Of a stretch of 6,290 nt of DNA, positions 6,290-6,290 are shown one piece after another (the first letter of the stretch is position 1; every line of letters starts with the position of its first letter). The DNA comes from Sulfurimonas sp. (lineage in GTDB: Bacteria; Campylobacterota; Campylobacteria; Campylobacterales; Sulfurimonadaceae): contig JALWON010000138.1 in the NCBI GenBank assembly GCA_027083475.1, positions 1-6,290 of the forward strand, in the 5' to 3' direction. The translations under genes were made by a program, and so were the position numbers. A model generated the notes under the pieces. It saw only the letters and a program-made list of their open reading frames with translations, did not search any database and had not been told where the DNA came from.

Positions 6290-6290
6290 G

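Noticed and set aside
1..6290. Mobile elements, CRISPR arrays, tRNA or rRNA genes, toxin-antitoxin or defence genes
   Set aside because: None was visible on either strand. The genes are tightly packed, all on one strand, and the longest gaps are only 73 and 65 bases.

Overview
The window is a stretch of ordinary-looking chromosome in which every supported gene is on the minus strand, so the genes read from high to low coordinates. The likely source is a member of the Campylobacterota, probably a free-living Sulfurimonas-like organism rather than Helicobacter or Campylobacter itself. This rests on A+T-rich DNA, AT-rich promoters with a strong -10 and little -35, and the order recA, eno, small FtsB-like protein, AMIN protein. 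As I recall, that order is also found in H. pylori (recA-eno-HP0155-HP0156) and C. jejuni (recA-eno-Cj1671c-Cj1670c). The placement is from recognition of proteins and gene order, not from a search.

Layout in transcription order. (1) 6289-5528: the C-terminal part of a cyclic-di-GMP phosphodiesterase (EAL domain) with its catalytic residues present; its N-terminus probably lies outside the window. (2) 5527-5463: a short gap with a good candidate promoter for recA. (3) 5462-4425: recA. (4) 4424-4352: a gap with a weak AT-rich hairpin and a candidate eno promoter. (5) 4351-1405: eno, then an FtsB/DivIC-like membrane coiled-coil protein, an exported AMIN-domain protein and a Bax-type glucosaminidase. 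These four genes are separated by only 9 to 13 bases and look like one operon. (6) 1383-55: an MgtE magnesium transporter, 21 bases after the glucosaminidase; the gap carries an extended -10 so close to the start codon that a leaderless transcript is possible. (7) 40-1: possibly the first 13 codons of another membrane protein.

Functionally the window joins housekeeping genes (DNA recombination, glycolysis, Mg2+ uptake) to a compact envelope module. The FtsB-like protein, the AMIN protein and the glucosaminidase all act at or beyond the inner membrane, and together suggest a role in septal or cell-wall remodelling. I saw no mobile element, CRISPR array, RNA gene, toxin-antitoxin pair or defence system. 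The least ordinary points are the envelope module behind eno, the possible leaderless mgtE promoter, a candidate N-glycosylation sequon and two A8 tracts in the glucosaminidase gene.
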